NCBI GenBank assembly: GCA_035274465.1
Contig: DATEOF010000446.1
Coordinates: forward strand, 28,213 to 92,212
Source of the DNA: JADGRF01 sp035274465
GTDB lineage: Bacteria; Myxococcota_A; Polyangia; Polyangiales; JAFGIB01
Length of the DNA: 64,000 nt
Reading direction: 5' to 3'
This document shows positions 51,535-60,377 of the stretch, piece by piece. Every line of letters starts with the position of its first letter. The stretch's first letter is position 1. The translations under genes and the position numbers were made by a program. The notes beneath the pieces are model-generated. The model was not told where the DNA came from, ran no database searches, and was given only the letters and a program-made list of their open reading frames with translations.

Positions 51535-51734
51535 TGTGACTCCTCCCATGACTCACTCCAGGCTAGTTGCCATCTGAAAGCATAGGGGCCGCACGCCCGA
51601 AGGGCCATGCGACAAGGCAATCAGTACAGTAGCACTGTTCGGTGACTCCGGCAACGTACCACCACATCCCAACCCTCACACACCCCCGTAACCCGCCTGT
51701 ACTCGTGCACGTGCACGTACACGCGCCGGATCCC

Positions 51735-51774
51735 GGAAAAACGAAAGCGCCGGCACCCTTGCGAGCACCGGCGC
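51735..51774 (-). terminator. Intrinsic terminator of recA
   Basis: GCGCCGG (51,747-51,753) and CCGGCGC (51,768-51,774) form a GC-rich stem. On the minus strand it is followed by TTTCGTTTTT (51,736-51,746 region). It begins 22 bp after the recA stop codon. This is the best rho-independent terminator in the window. Confidence 0.8.
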
Positions 51775-51795
51775 ACCAGCTTGCAGCTAACGGCG

Positions 51796-53025
51796 TCAGG
51801 CCCGCGGCCGCTGCGCCGCCTTTGCGTCGTTCGACTTGATCTCGCTCTTCGCTTCGGGAGCGGCCGCCTTTACATCGTTGCTCTTGGCGTCCTTCACATC
51901 CGGGGCCTTGGCCTCGGCCTTTACATCACTCGGCTTGCCGCTCGCCGCAGCACCCGACTTCGTCGGCGCCTCCGCCTTGGCACTGTCTGGCGCAGCTGCA
52001 GCCGCGGCCATCGCTTCGCCCGCCTTACCGCCGCGGGTCAGGCCGTGCTTCTGCAACACCTTGGCCTCGATCTCCGCCAGCATCTTGGGGCGCTCTTGCA
52101 GATAGGTGCGCGCATTCTCGCGACCCTGCCCCACCCGCTCGCCTCCGTACGAGAACCAGGCACCCGATTTCTCGAGGATGTTGTCGGCCACGGCCAGGTC
52201 GAGCAGATCGCCGCTCTTGCTGATGCCCTCGCCATACAGCACATCGAACTCGGTCTCGGTGAAAGGCGGCGCCAACTTGTTCTTCACCACCTTGACCCGG
52301 GTGCGATTGCCAACCGAAACCTCGCCGACCTTGATCGCTCCCACCCGGCGGATGTCCAGACGCATGCTGGAGTAGAACTTGAGCGCGTTACCGCCGGTCG
52401 TGGTCTCCGGCGAACCGAACATCACGCCGATCTTCATGCGGATCTGATTGATGAAGAACAGGGTGACGTTCGAGCGATGCACGTTACCGGTCAGCTTGCG
52501 CAGGGCCTGGCTCATCAACCGCGCCTGCAAGCCCACGTGACTGTCGCCCATCTCGCCCTCGATCTCGGCCTTGGGCACCAGCGCCGCCACCGAGTCGACC
52601 ACGATCATGTCCACCGCACCGGAGCGCACGAGCGTGTCGGCGATCTCGAGCGCCTGCTCGCCGTAGTCCGGCTGGGCGACCAGGAGCTCCTCGGTGTTCA
52701 CCCCCAGCTTCTTCGCGTAGCCCACATCGAGCGCGTGCTCGGCGTCGATGAACGCCGCCACGCCGCCGATCTTCTGGCACTCCGCGATCGCGTGCAGCGT
52801 GAGGGTGGTCTTGCCGCTCGACTCCGGACCGTAGATCTCGATGATACGGCCCTTGGGGTAGCCGCCCACACCGAGCGCCAGATCCAGCGAGAGCGCGCCG
52901 CTGGGCGTGACCTCGGTGCGCACGATGTCGTGCTCGCCGAGCCGCATGATGGCGCCCTTGCCGTACGCCTTCTCGATCGACGCGACAGCCAACTCCAACG
53001 CCTTGCCCTTAGTGGTCTCGCTCAT
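51796..53025 (-). CDS. recA: Recombinase A with low-complexity C-terminal tail
   Basis: A 409-residue RecA. GPESSGKTT is Walker A near residue 70, and the polymerisation, ATPase (DSVAALVPKAEIEGEMGDSH) and L2 (FGSPETTTGGNALKFYSS) motifs are intact. The start ATG follows AAGGAGAGGGTG, a strong ribosome site. Canonical RecA is about 350 residues. Here residues from about 340 to 409 form an Ala/Lys/Asp/Ser-rich tail with imperfect repeats (AEAKAPDVKDAKSNDVKAA and EIKSNDAKAAQ). C-terminal tails regulate RecA DNA binding in E. coli, but this one is longer and less acidic. The gene is downstream of cinA. Confidence 0.97.
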   Translation of the reverse strand: MSETTKGKALELAVASIEKAYGKGAIMRLGEHDIVRTEVTPSGALSLDLALGVGGYPKGRIIEIYGPESSGKTTLTLHAIAECQKIGGVAAFIDAEHALDVGYAKKLGVNTEELLVAQPDYGEQALEIADTLVRSGAVDMIVVDSVAALVPKAEIEGEMGDSHVGLQARLMSQALRKLTGNVHRSNVTLFFINQIRMKIGVMFGSPETTTGGNALKFYSSMRLDIRRVGAIKVGEVSVGNRTRVKVVKNKLAPPFTETEFDVLYGEGISKSGDLLDLAVADNILEKSGAWFSYGGERVGQGRENARTYLQERPKMLAEIEAKVLQKHGLTRGGKAGEAMAAAAAAPDSAKAEAPTKSGAAASGKPSDVKAEAKAPDVKDAKSNDVKAAAPEAKSEIKSNDAKAAQRPRA

Positions 53026-53053
53026 CACCCTCTCCTTAAATCTACTTGCGTGG

Positions 53054-54334
53054 TCACGATCCTCGAGTGCTCTTCGCAGCGTCAAGCGATTCCGCCGCGA
53101 CGCCCGCGATCAAGCGCAGCGCGCGGTAGGCCGCGAACGTGCGAACATTCTCGCGCTCGCCCGGAAAAACCTCGGTGAGCGTTCGAGTTGGCGCATCGCG
53201 CCGGGCCAAAGCGAAGCACACCGTGCCCACCGGCTTCGAAGGGCTGCCACCCCCCGGTCCGGCGATCCCGGTGATGCCCACCGCGAGATCTGCGCCCAGT
53301 TTCTGCAGCGCACCTTCGGCCATCTCGCGCGCCACCGCCTCGTTCACGGCGCCCTGTTCGCGCAGCAGCGCCTCACTCACGCCGAGCAACGCGACCTTGG
53401 CCGTGTTCGCGTAGCTGACCGCGCCGCCGATCACGTACGCGGAGCTGCCCGCGATGTCGGTCAGCAGCTTGGCGGTGAGGCCTCCAGTGCACGACTCCGC
53501 CAACGCGACCTTGAGGCCCGCGCGCTCGAGCATGCCGGCCACGTGGCGCGGATAACTCTCGTTCTTGCCGCCGAAAGCCACGTCGCTCAAACGCGTGCGC
53601 ACTTCTTCCGACACGCGCTCGGCCAGCGCGCGCGCGACCTCCTGCGACTCGGCCTCGGCCAGAACCTTCACCTCGACCTCGGGGAAGGTGACGCGGTAGC
53701 CGATGGTGACGCGCGGATCGTGCTGCGCCCCACCCCGATCCAGATCCTGCAGGCGCTGGGCCACCGCGGACTCGTACAAGCCGTAGGTGCGGATGTGGAC
53801 CTGATGGCTGCGGGGCTGCGCAAGCTCCGCGATCTGCGGCGCGATGTGCGTATCGAACAGGAACTGCATCTCGCGCGGCACGCCCGGCGTGAAGAAGGCC
53901 TGCGCGCCGCCGATCTGGACCGCGAACCCCGACGCGGTGCCGAGATCGTTCGGCAGGATGCGCGCGCCCTGCGGAAAGTCCGCCTGCTTGGCGTTCATCG
54001 CGGGCATGACGCGGTTGCGCGAGCGGTACAGCGCCTCGATCTTCGCCAGCGACGCGGCGTCGCGCACCAGCGTTACGCCGAGCGCATCCGCTACGGCCTG
54101 ACTCGTCAGGTCGTCCGAGGTAGGGCCCAATCCCCCCGTGCAGACGATCACCTTCGAGCCTTGGCCAAGGCGTAGGAGGGTCCCGCGGATGCGCTCGGCG
54201 TCATCTGGTACGGTCACGTGCTCGGCGACCGTGAAGCCCAATTCAGTGAGTCGCTCGCCCAGCCAACGTGCGTTGCCGTTGACCAGCTCACCCCGGGTCA
54301 GCTCTGTACCGATAGCTAGGATGGCGGCGCTCAT
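53054..54334 (-). CDS. cinA: CinA, competence/damage-inducible nicotinamide-nucleotide protein
   Basis: A 426-residue protein. The N-terminal MoCF-type domain (AAILAIGTELTRGELVNGNAR, IVCTGGLGPTSDDLTSQAVA) hydrolyses ADP-ribose or similar pyrophosphates. The C-terminal domain is the nicotinamide mononucleotide deamidase PncC (VALAESCTGGLTAKLLTDIAGSS, VGITGIAGPGGGSPSKPVG). It ends 28 bp before recA, a widespread pairing linked to competence and DNA damage. I prefer the ATG at 54334 (MSAAILAIG). An ATG at 54367 would add 11 residues. Confidence 0.95.
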   Translation of the reverse strand: MSAAILAIGTELTRGELVNGNARWLGERLTELGFTVAEHVTVPDDAERIRGTLLRLGQGSKVIVCTGGLGPTSDDLTSQAVADALGVTLVRDAASLAKIEALYRSRNRVMPAMNAKQADFPQGARILPNDLGTASGFAVQIGGAQAFFTPGVPREMQFLFDTHIAPQIAELAQPRSHQVHIRTYGLYESAVAQRLQDLDRGGAQHDPRVTIGYRVTFPEVEVKVLAEAESQEVARALAERVSEEVRTRLSDVAFGGKNESYPRHVAGMLERAGLKVALAESCTGGLTAKLLTDIAGSSAYVIGGAVSYANTAKVALLGVSEALLREQGAVNEAVAREMAEGALQKLGADLAVGITGIAGPGGGSPSKPVGTVCFALARRDAPTRTLTEVFPGERENVRTFAAYRALRLIAGVAAESLDAAKSTRGS

Positions 54335-54445
54335 GGGTGGACTGAGCGTATGTACAGTTATCGCCATCGTCAAGCATTCCTTCGGCTTTCCTCGAAAATC
54401 GCGCCTCCGTGTTCTAGGCTTGGCCCCCCGCGAAGCGAGGAATCC

Positions 54446-56029
54446 ATGTCGAAAACTTATCTGGTCGTCTCTGCGGTCGCGCTGCTGGCTGGGACCAGCG
54501 CGATCTCGGCGCAGAGCGGCGGCGCCGCGCCTGGCCAAGCAGCCATCCCGCCCGCCGCCGCCCCGGCAGCCCCTCCCCCGGTGGCTGTCGCCCCCGCCTC
54601 TACCCCAGTCACCGCGAAACCCGCCACCCCCGCGGCCGCGACCGCGAAACCCGCCACCCCGGCGGCTGCGACCACCCCGGCCAAGCCGGAGGCCCAGGTC
54701 GCCCTCACGGTGATCCAGAACAAGCTACCGAACGGCCTGCGCGTGGTGCTCAACCCGGACCGAACCGTGCCGACCGTGGCCATCGCGGTCTATTACGACG
54801 TCGGTTCGCGCAACGAAGAGCGCGGCCGCTCCGGCTTTGCCCACCTGTTCGAGCACATGATGTTTCAGGGCTCGCAGAACGTGGGCAAGGGCGAGCACTT
54901 CCAGCTGATCATGAATCGCGGCGGCTCGGTCAACGGCACCACCAGCGACGATCGCACCAATTACTTCGAGACCTTGCCCAGCCACGAGCTCGCGCTGGGC
55001 CTGTGGCTCGAGGCCGATCGCATGCGCTCGCTGGCGATCACGCAGGACAACTTCGAGAACCAGCGCCAGACCGTGATGGAGGAGCGCCGCCAGAGCTACG
55101 ACAACCGCCCGTACATGGCGTCGATGCTGCGGATCAACGAGCTGGCCTTCGGCGATTACTTCCCGTACGCGCACTCGACGATCGGCGACATGCAGGACCT
55201 GCGCAACGCGCCACTGGCCGCCGTGCAGGAGTTCTTCAACACGTATTACGTGCCGAACAACGCGGTGGTCAGCATCGCGGGTGACTTCGAGCCGGAAGCG
55301 GCGATGCGGCTGGTGCAGCAGTACTTCGGCGAGATCAAACCCGGCACGCCCAAGCCGTTCAACGTGCCCGATCCCGCGCCGCAAACCACCGAGCGCCGCG
55401 AGAGCATGGTCGACCCGCTCGCCGAGCTGCCCGCCTTCCACATCTCGTTCCACATCCCGAAAGATCGCGAGCCGGATCACTACCCGCTCGAGATGTTGTC
55501 CGCGGTGCTGGGCGACGGCGAGAGCTCGCGCCTCTACCAGAAGCTGGTGAAGGAGAAGGAGATCCTGCAGGAGATCCAGGTCAGCACCGACGGGCGCCGC
55601 GGGCCGGACCTGTTCTCGTTCTGGGCGATCTGCGCCGAGGGCAAGGAACCGGAGGCCGCGCGCAAGTTGATCCTGGACGAGCTCAAGAGCGTCGCGACCA
55701 AGGGCATCACCCCACGCGAGCTCGACAAGGCGAAGAACCGCATGCGTTCCGAGTTCGTGTTCGGCCTGGAGAGCAACCTGTCGCGCGCCTCGCGCCTGGC
55801 CGAGTTCGAGACCTTCCACGGCGACGCCAAGCTGCTGATGACCGAGCTCGCGCGCTACACCGCGGTCACCGCCGACGACGTGAAGCGCGTGGCCGGCCAG
55901 TACTTCGCGCCGACCAACCGCACCGTGCTCGACGTCTTGCCCGCCAAGGCCGCGGCCACCCCCGCAGGCGCGCCCGCACACGGTGCAGCCAAAGCCAAAC
56001 CCAAGTTCGCAGAGGAGCTCAGCCGATGA
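54446..56029 (+). CDS. M16 zinc peptidase, catalytic partner
   Basis: A 527-residue exported protease of family M16 (pitrilysin/insulinase type). The signal peptide is YLVVSAVALLAGTSAISAQ. It is followed by a 50-residue Ala/Pro/Thr linker made of tandem TAKPATPAAA units. The inverted zinc motif HxxEH is HLFEH near 125-130, and the distal glutamate ligand follows in TVMEERRQSYDNRPY. The R/Y pair and second M16 domain (from about 300) complete the fold. GAGG stands 6 bases before the ATG. It is translationally coupled (ATGA) with the degenerate partner. A periplasmic peptide-degrading heterodimer is the likely unit. Confidence 0.92.
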   Translation: MSKTYLVVSAVALLAGTSAISAQSGGAAPGQAAIPPAAAPAAPPPVAVAPASTPVTAKPATPAAATAKPATPAAATTPAKPEAQVALTVIQNKLPNGLRVVLNPDRTVPTVAIAVYYDVGSRNEERGRSGFAHLFEHMMFQGSQNVGKGEHFQLIMNRGGSVNGTTSDDRTNYFETLPSHELALGLWLEADRMRSLAITQDNFENQRQTVMEERRQSYDNRPYMASMLRINELAFGDYFPYAHSTIGDMQDLRNAPLAAVQEFFNTYYVPNNAVVSIAGDFEPEAAMRLVQQYFGEIKPGTPKPFNVPDPAPQTTERRESMVDPLAELPAFHISFHIPKDREPDHYPLEMLSAVLGDGESSRLYQKLVKEKEILQEIQVSTDGRRGPDLFSFWAICAEGKEPEAARKLILDELKSVATKGITPRELDKAKNRMRSEFVFGLESNLSRASRLAEFETFHGDAKLLMTELARYTAVTADDVKRVAGQYFAPTNRTVLDVLPAKAAATPAGAPAHGAAKAKPKFAEELSR

Positions 56030-57738
56030 CTCGTTCGGTTTCCTACAGCCTCGCAGCCATCAGCTGCGGGTTCTTGCTGGCAGCTTGCGGCGGCGGTAGC
56101 AGCCTGCCGCCGGCGGCCCAACCGGCCAACGCCGCGCCTCCGCCGCCACCAGCTGCAAGCGAGATCCAGCCCGCGCCGGCTCCGCCCGGCAAGCAATCGC
56201 CGCCGCCCAGCGGCGCGGCGCGCGACATCCACTTCCCGCCGATCGCGCGCGCCAACACCTCCTCCGGCCTCGAGATCAACACCGTGCCGCTGCGCGGCGT
56301 GCCTGTGGTGCAAGTGAAGCTGGTGATCCGCACCGGCAGCGCGGCTGATCCCGCGGACCTGCCCGGCACTGCCCAGTTCGTGGCGCAGATGCTCAAGGAA
56401 GGCACGCTCAAGAAGACCAGCGCCAAGATCGCCGAGACGGTGGACTTCCTGGGCGCGCGCCTGAACGTCAACAACGACGAGGAGCAGGTCTCGATCAGCA
56501 TCCAGGCGTTGTCCGACCAGCTACCCGACGCGCTCGCCCTGGTGGCCGAGCTCGCGACGCAGCCCGCGTTCAACGACGCCGAGCTGAAGAAGCTCAAGAA
56601 GCGCGAGCTCGATCGGCTCTCGCTCTCCAGCCAGAGCCCGAACTTCCTGGCGCGGCGCGAGTTCTGGAAGGCGCTCTACGGCCAGCACCCGTACTCGCAC
56701 ATCGACACGACCAAGGACGTGATCGCCAAGATCAAGCGCACGGACCTGGCGAAGTGGCACCAGAAGTACTTCACCTCGACCAACGCATTCCTGGTCGTAG
56801 CCGGCGAAGTGACGGCCGAGAACGTGCAGGCGCAAGCCGACAAGGCGTTCAAGGCCTGGACGCCGCGGCCCGTGCCGGGGCTCGAGTATCCGCAGCCGCC
56901 GACGCGCACCGCGCGCGAGGTGGTGCTGGTGGATCGTCCGGAGTCGGTGCAGTCGGTGATCTACATGGGCAACCTGGCGCTGGCTCGCCGCGATCCGGAC
57001 TACGTGCCGCTGCTGGTTGCGAACCAGGTGCTGGGCGGCTCGGCTGCCTCGCGCATGTTCATGGATCTGCGCGAGAAGCAGAGCCTGACCTACGGCGCCT
57101 ACAGCGACGTGGACGAGGGCCTGGTGCCGGTGCCGTTCCGAGCCTTCGCCGCCGTGCGCAACGAGGTCACCGCGCAAGCGATGAAGGCCTTCGTGCATCA
57201 CCTCGAGCGCATCAGCAGCGAGCTCGTGCCGGCCGCCGAGCTGGCCGACGCCAAACGCCTGCTGATCGATTCGTTTCCGTTGCACATCGAGACGCCGGGC
57301 GAGATCGCCGCGCTCGTTGCCGAGCTGCGGACCTACGGCTTCCCCGACAACTACTGGGACGGCTTCCGCGCCGAGATCCAGGCGGTGACCGCGGAGCAAG
57401 CGCTGGCCGTGGCCAAGAAGTACATCCAGCCGCAGAAGGCGCTGATCGTCGTGGTCGGCAAGGCTGCGGCGGTGAAGCCGGCGTTGGACTCGTACGGCCC
57501 GGTGAAGGTGCTCGACACCGAAGGCAAAGTGGTCGTGGACGAGGTGAAGGCGCAGAAACCACCGGTGGCCCCGGCTGCGACTTCGGCGCCTGTTGCTTCG
57601 CCCACGCCCGCGCCGCAATCTGGTGCTCTCCCGACGCCGGCGAACCCAGTGGTTCCGGCGACCCCGGCGTCGCCACCTCCGCAGCTACCAGCTGCGAAGC
57701 CGATGCCGGCACCGCCCGCGGCCGGCCCCAAGCCCTGA
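56026..57738 (+). CDS. M16-like non-catalytic partner, lipoprotein
   Basis: A 570-residue lipoprotein with lipobox LAAC near residue 20. A Pro/Ala linker precedes the M16 domains. The zinc motif is lost: the segment aligned to HxxEH reads GTAQFVAQML, with Gln, Ala and Gln in place of His, Glu and His. GGSAASRMFMDLREKQSLTYGAYS keeps the R/Y pair that in such dimers contributes to substrate binding. The last 60 residues are a Pro/Ala-rich tail. The ATG overlaps the stop of the catalytic gene as ATGA. It parallels the known active/inactive M16B heterodimers. Confidence 0.9.
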   Translation: MTRSVSYSLAAISCGFLLAACGGGSSLPPAAQPANAAPPPPPAASEIQPAPAPPGKQSPPPSGAARDIHFPPIARANTSSGLEINTVPLRGVPVVQVKLVIRTGSAADPADLPGTAQFVAQMLKEGTLKKTSAKIAETVDFLGARLNVNNDEEQVSISIQALSDQLPDALALVAELATQPAFNDAELKKLKKRELDRLSLSSQSPNFLARREFWKALYGQHPYSHIDTTKDVIAKIKRTDLAKWHQKYFTSTNAFLVVAGEVTAENVQAQADKAFKAWTPRPVPGLEYPQPPTRTAREVVLVDRPESVQSVIYMGNLALARRDPDYVPLLVANQVLGGSAASRMFMDLREKQSLTYGAYSDVDEGLVPVPFRAFAAVRNEVTAQAMKAFVHHLERISSELVPAAELADAKRLLIDSFPLHIETPGEIAALVAELRTYGFPDNYWDGFRAEIQAVTAEQALAVAKKYIQPQKALIVVVGKAAAVKPALDSYGPVKVLDTEGKVVVDEVKAQKPPVAPAATSAPVASPTPAPQSGALPTPANPVVPATPASPPPQLPAAKPMPAPPAAGPKP

Positions 57739-57762
57739 GCCGACAACAAAAGGAGCCCTCCA

Positions 57763-59595
57763 GTGTGCGGAATCGTTGGCTACGTAGGCCACAAGAACAG
57801 CGCCCCAATCCTGATCGACGGACTGCGACGTCTGGAGTACCGAGGCTATGACTCGGCCGGACTCGCGGTCCACGATGGCCAGCGCATTCAAGTGGTCCGC
57901 GCGGTCGGCAAGCTCCGCAACCTGGAAGAGGCGCTCGGCAGCTCGCCGCTGACGGGTACGACCGGTATCGGACACACGCGCTGGGCCACGCACGGCCGCG
58001 TGTCCGAGACCAACGCGCACCCGCACGTCGCGGGCGATGTCGCGGTCATCCACAACGGCATCATCGAAAACCACCTGGCCCTGCGCGCGCGCCTGGTCAA
58101 GGAGGGCTCGAAGATCGTCAGCGACACCGACACGGAGATCATCGCGCACCTGATCGACGGTCAGTGCAAGAAGGGCCTCAGCTTCGAGCAAGCGGTGCGC
58201 GCCGCGTTGCTCGAGGTCGAGGGCGCCTACGCGATCGCGGTGATCCGCAAGAGCGAGCCGGGCAAGCTGATCGTGGCCAAGAACGCCTCGCCACTGGTGC
58301 TCGGCATCGGCGAGGGCGAGAACCTGTGCGGCAGTGACATCCCGGCCGTGCTGCCCTACACGCGGCGCGTGATCATCCTCGAGGACGGTCAGATGGCCGT
58401 GCTCGCCGCCGACAGCGTCAAGGTCACCACTACCGCTGGCGAGCCGGTCGACGCGCCGATCAAGAACATCGACTGGTCGCCCGCGATGGCCGAGAAGTCC
58501 GGCTACAAGCACTTCATGCTCAAGGAGATCTTCGAGCAGCCGCGCGCGATCGAAGACACGGTGCGCGGGCGGCTCGATCGCGAGCTGGGCGACATCGTGG
58601 CCGAGGAGATCGGCCTTTCGCCCGAGATCGCGGCCAAGGTCCAGCGCGTGTATCTGCTGGCTTGTGGCACCAGCCATCACGCCGCGATGGTCGGCCGCTA
58701 CTACCTCGAGAGCATCGCCAAGCTGCCCACGATCGTCGAGCTGGCCAGCGAGTTCCGCAACCGCGAGGCGGTGATCGGGCCCGGCGACCTGGTGGTGGCG
58801 ATCAGCCAGTCGGGCGAGACGCTCGACACGTTGATGGCGGCGAAGATCGCCAAGGAGCGCGGCGCGAAGCTGATGGCGATAGTGAACGTGATGGGCAGCG
58901 CGATCGCGCGCGCGGCCGACGCAGAGCTCTACACGCGCGCCGGGCCCGAGATCGGCGTGGCCTCGACCAAGTGTTTCACCGCACAGCTGGCCGCGCTGCT
59001 CATGCTCTCGGTGTACCTGGGCAAGCGCCGCGGTGCCTTGTCACCGGCCGAGGCCGCGAGCCTGGTCGAGGGCATGGCCCGGCTGCCGCACCTGATGCGC
59101 GACGTGGTCGCGAACACCCGCCAGCTGGTGCTGAACCTGGCCCGGCGCTACCTCAATGCACGCGACGTGCTGTTCCTCGGCCGCGGCACCAGCTTCCCGA
59201 TCGCGCTCGAGGGCGCGCTCAAGCTCAAAGAGATCTCCTACGTGCACGCCGAAGGCTACGCGGCCGGCGAAATGAAACACGGGCCGATCGCGTTGATCGA
59301 CCCGGAGGTACCCGTGGTCGTCCTGGTGCCGCGCGACGAACACCGCGACAAGAGCATCAGCAACCTGCAAGAGGCCAAGGCCCGCGGCGGCAGGATCATC
59401 GCGGTCGCCACCGAGGGCGACGAAGACGTGCATGGCCTCTCCGACGAAGTGATCGAGATCCCCCCGGGCGAGAGCGAGTTCTTGCCGTTCCTGACCGTGA
59501 TCCCGCTGCAGCTGTTCGCGTACTACGTGGCCGATCTCAAGGGCACCGACGTCGATCAGCCTCGCAACCTCGCGAAGACCGTCACCGTAGAGTAG
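57763..59595 (+). CDS. glmS: Glutamine:fructose-6-phosphate aminotransferase
   Basis: A 610-residue enzyme making glucosamine 6-phosphate, the start of the UDP-GlcNAc pathway for peptidoglycan and LPS. The GTG start gives CGIVGYVGHKN; the Cys after Met is the glutaminase nucleophile and fixes the start. AAAGGAG stands 8 bases upstream. The SIS domains contain LLACGTSHHAAM, AISQSGETLDTLMA, and the C-terminal DQPRNLAKTVTVE, which closes the sugar site. No riboswitch-like or ribozyme leader is seen; only 24 bp separate it from the peptidase gene. Confidence 0.97.
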   Translation: MCGIVGYVGHKNSAPILIDGLRRLEYRGYDSAGLAVHDGQRIQVVRAVGKLRNLEEALGSSPLTGTTGIGHTRWATHGRVSETNAHPHVAGDVAVIHNGIIENHLALRARLVKEGSKIVSDTDTEIIAHLIDGQCKKGLSFEQAVRAALLEVEGAYAIAVIRKSEPGKLIVAKNASPLVLGIGEGENLCGSDIPAVLPYTRRVIILEDGQMAVLAADSVKVTTTAGEPVDAPIKNIDWSPAMAEKSGYKHFMLKEIFEQPRAIEDTVRGRLDRELGDIVAEEIGLSPEIAAKVQRVYLLACGTSHHAAMVGRYYLESIAKLPTIVELASEFRNREAVIGPGDLVVAISQSGETLDTLMAAKIAKERGAKLMAIVNVMGSAIARAADAELYTRAGPEIGVASTKCFTAQLAALLMLSVYLGKRRGALSPAEAASLVEGMARLPHLMRDVVANTRQLVLNLARRYLNARDVLFLGRGTSFPIALEGALKLKEISYVHAEGYAAGEMKHGPIALIDPEVPVVVLVPRDEHRDKSISNLQEAKARGGRIIAVATEGDEDVHGLSDEVIEIPPGESEFLPFLTVIPLQLFAYYVADLKGTDVDQPRNLAKTVTVE

Positions 59596-59606
59596 AACGC
59601 GCGCGC

Positions 59607-60377
59607 ATGTGGCGAGACGTTACAATCGCGGTGGTCGTGCCCGCGTACAACGAGGCGAAGCACATCGCCGGCACCCTGCGCGGCATCCCGAGCTTCGTCG
59701 ACAGCATCGTGGTGGTCGACGACGGCAGCCGTGACGACACGGCCGGCGAGGTGCACAGGGGCGGCGATCCGCGCATCACGCTGCTGCGCCATGCAGCCAA
59801 CCGCGGCGTCGGTCAGGCACTGTCCACGGGCTATACCCACGCCTTCCAGCAGGGTGCGGACATCGTGGCCGTGATGGCCGGTGACGGCCAAATGCACCCG
59901 GACGATCTGGAGCGCTTGCTGGCGCCGCTGGTCGAGGGGGCCGCGGACTACGCCAAGGGCGATCGGCTCTCGCACCCCGAAGTCTTCCGGCGCATGCCGC
60001 TCGCGCGGTTGCTCGGCAACCACGTACTCTCGCTCGGCACGCGTGTGGCTACGGGGCTGTCGATCCGCGACTCGCAGTGCGGCTACACGGCGCTTCACCG
60101 GCGCGCAGCGGAGCGCCTGCCCTGGAGCAAGCTCTGGCGCGGCTACGGCTATCCCAATCACCTCCTGGGACTGCTCTCACAAACAGGTGCGCGCGTACGC
60201 GACATCGTCGTGCGACCGGTCTACGCCGACGAGGAGAGCGGCATCGGCTGGCGGCACGCGCTGCTGGTGATCCCGTTCGTCCTGCTGAGCGTGGCGCTGC
60301 GGCGGATGCTCGCCGCGGTGCGCGTGTCGGACGGGCTGCTGGGCTTCCAGCCGCGTCTGCCACCCGGCGAACCGTGA
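59607..60377 (+). CDS. Family 2 glycosyltransferase
   Basis: A 256-residue GT-A glycosyltransferase. VVVPAYNEAKHIAGTLRGIP and SIVVVDDGSRDDTAGEV form the nucleotide-binding half, and AVMAGDGQMHPDDLE carries the metal-binding Asp. The closest group is the DPM1/GtrB-like family, which makes polyprenyl-linked sugars. A single hydrophobic segment near the end (HALLVIPFVLLSVALRRML) may anchor it. The start follows glmS by 11 bp and its stop overlaps the GT4 gene (GTGA), so glmS and both transferases may form one envelope-glycan operon. Confidence 0.85.
   Translation: MWRDVTIAVVVPAYNEAKHIAGTLRGIPSFVDSIVVVDDGSRDDTAGEVHRGGDPRITLLRHAANRGVGQALSTGYTHAFQQGADIVAVMAGDGQMHPDDLERLLAPLVEGAADYAKGDRLSHPEVFRRMPLARLLGNHVLSLGTRVATGLSIRDSQCGYTALHRRAAERLPWSKLWRGYGYPNHLLGLLSQTGARVRDIVVRPVYADEESGIGWRHALLVIPFVLLSVALRRMLAAVRVSDGLLGFQPRLPPGEP

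Noticed and set aside
51781..53178. A 465-codon plus-strand frame across recA
   Set aside because: It is complementary to recA, whose sense reading is unambiguous, and it runs through the recA ribosome site and the end of cinA.
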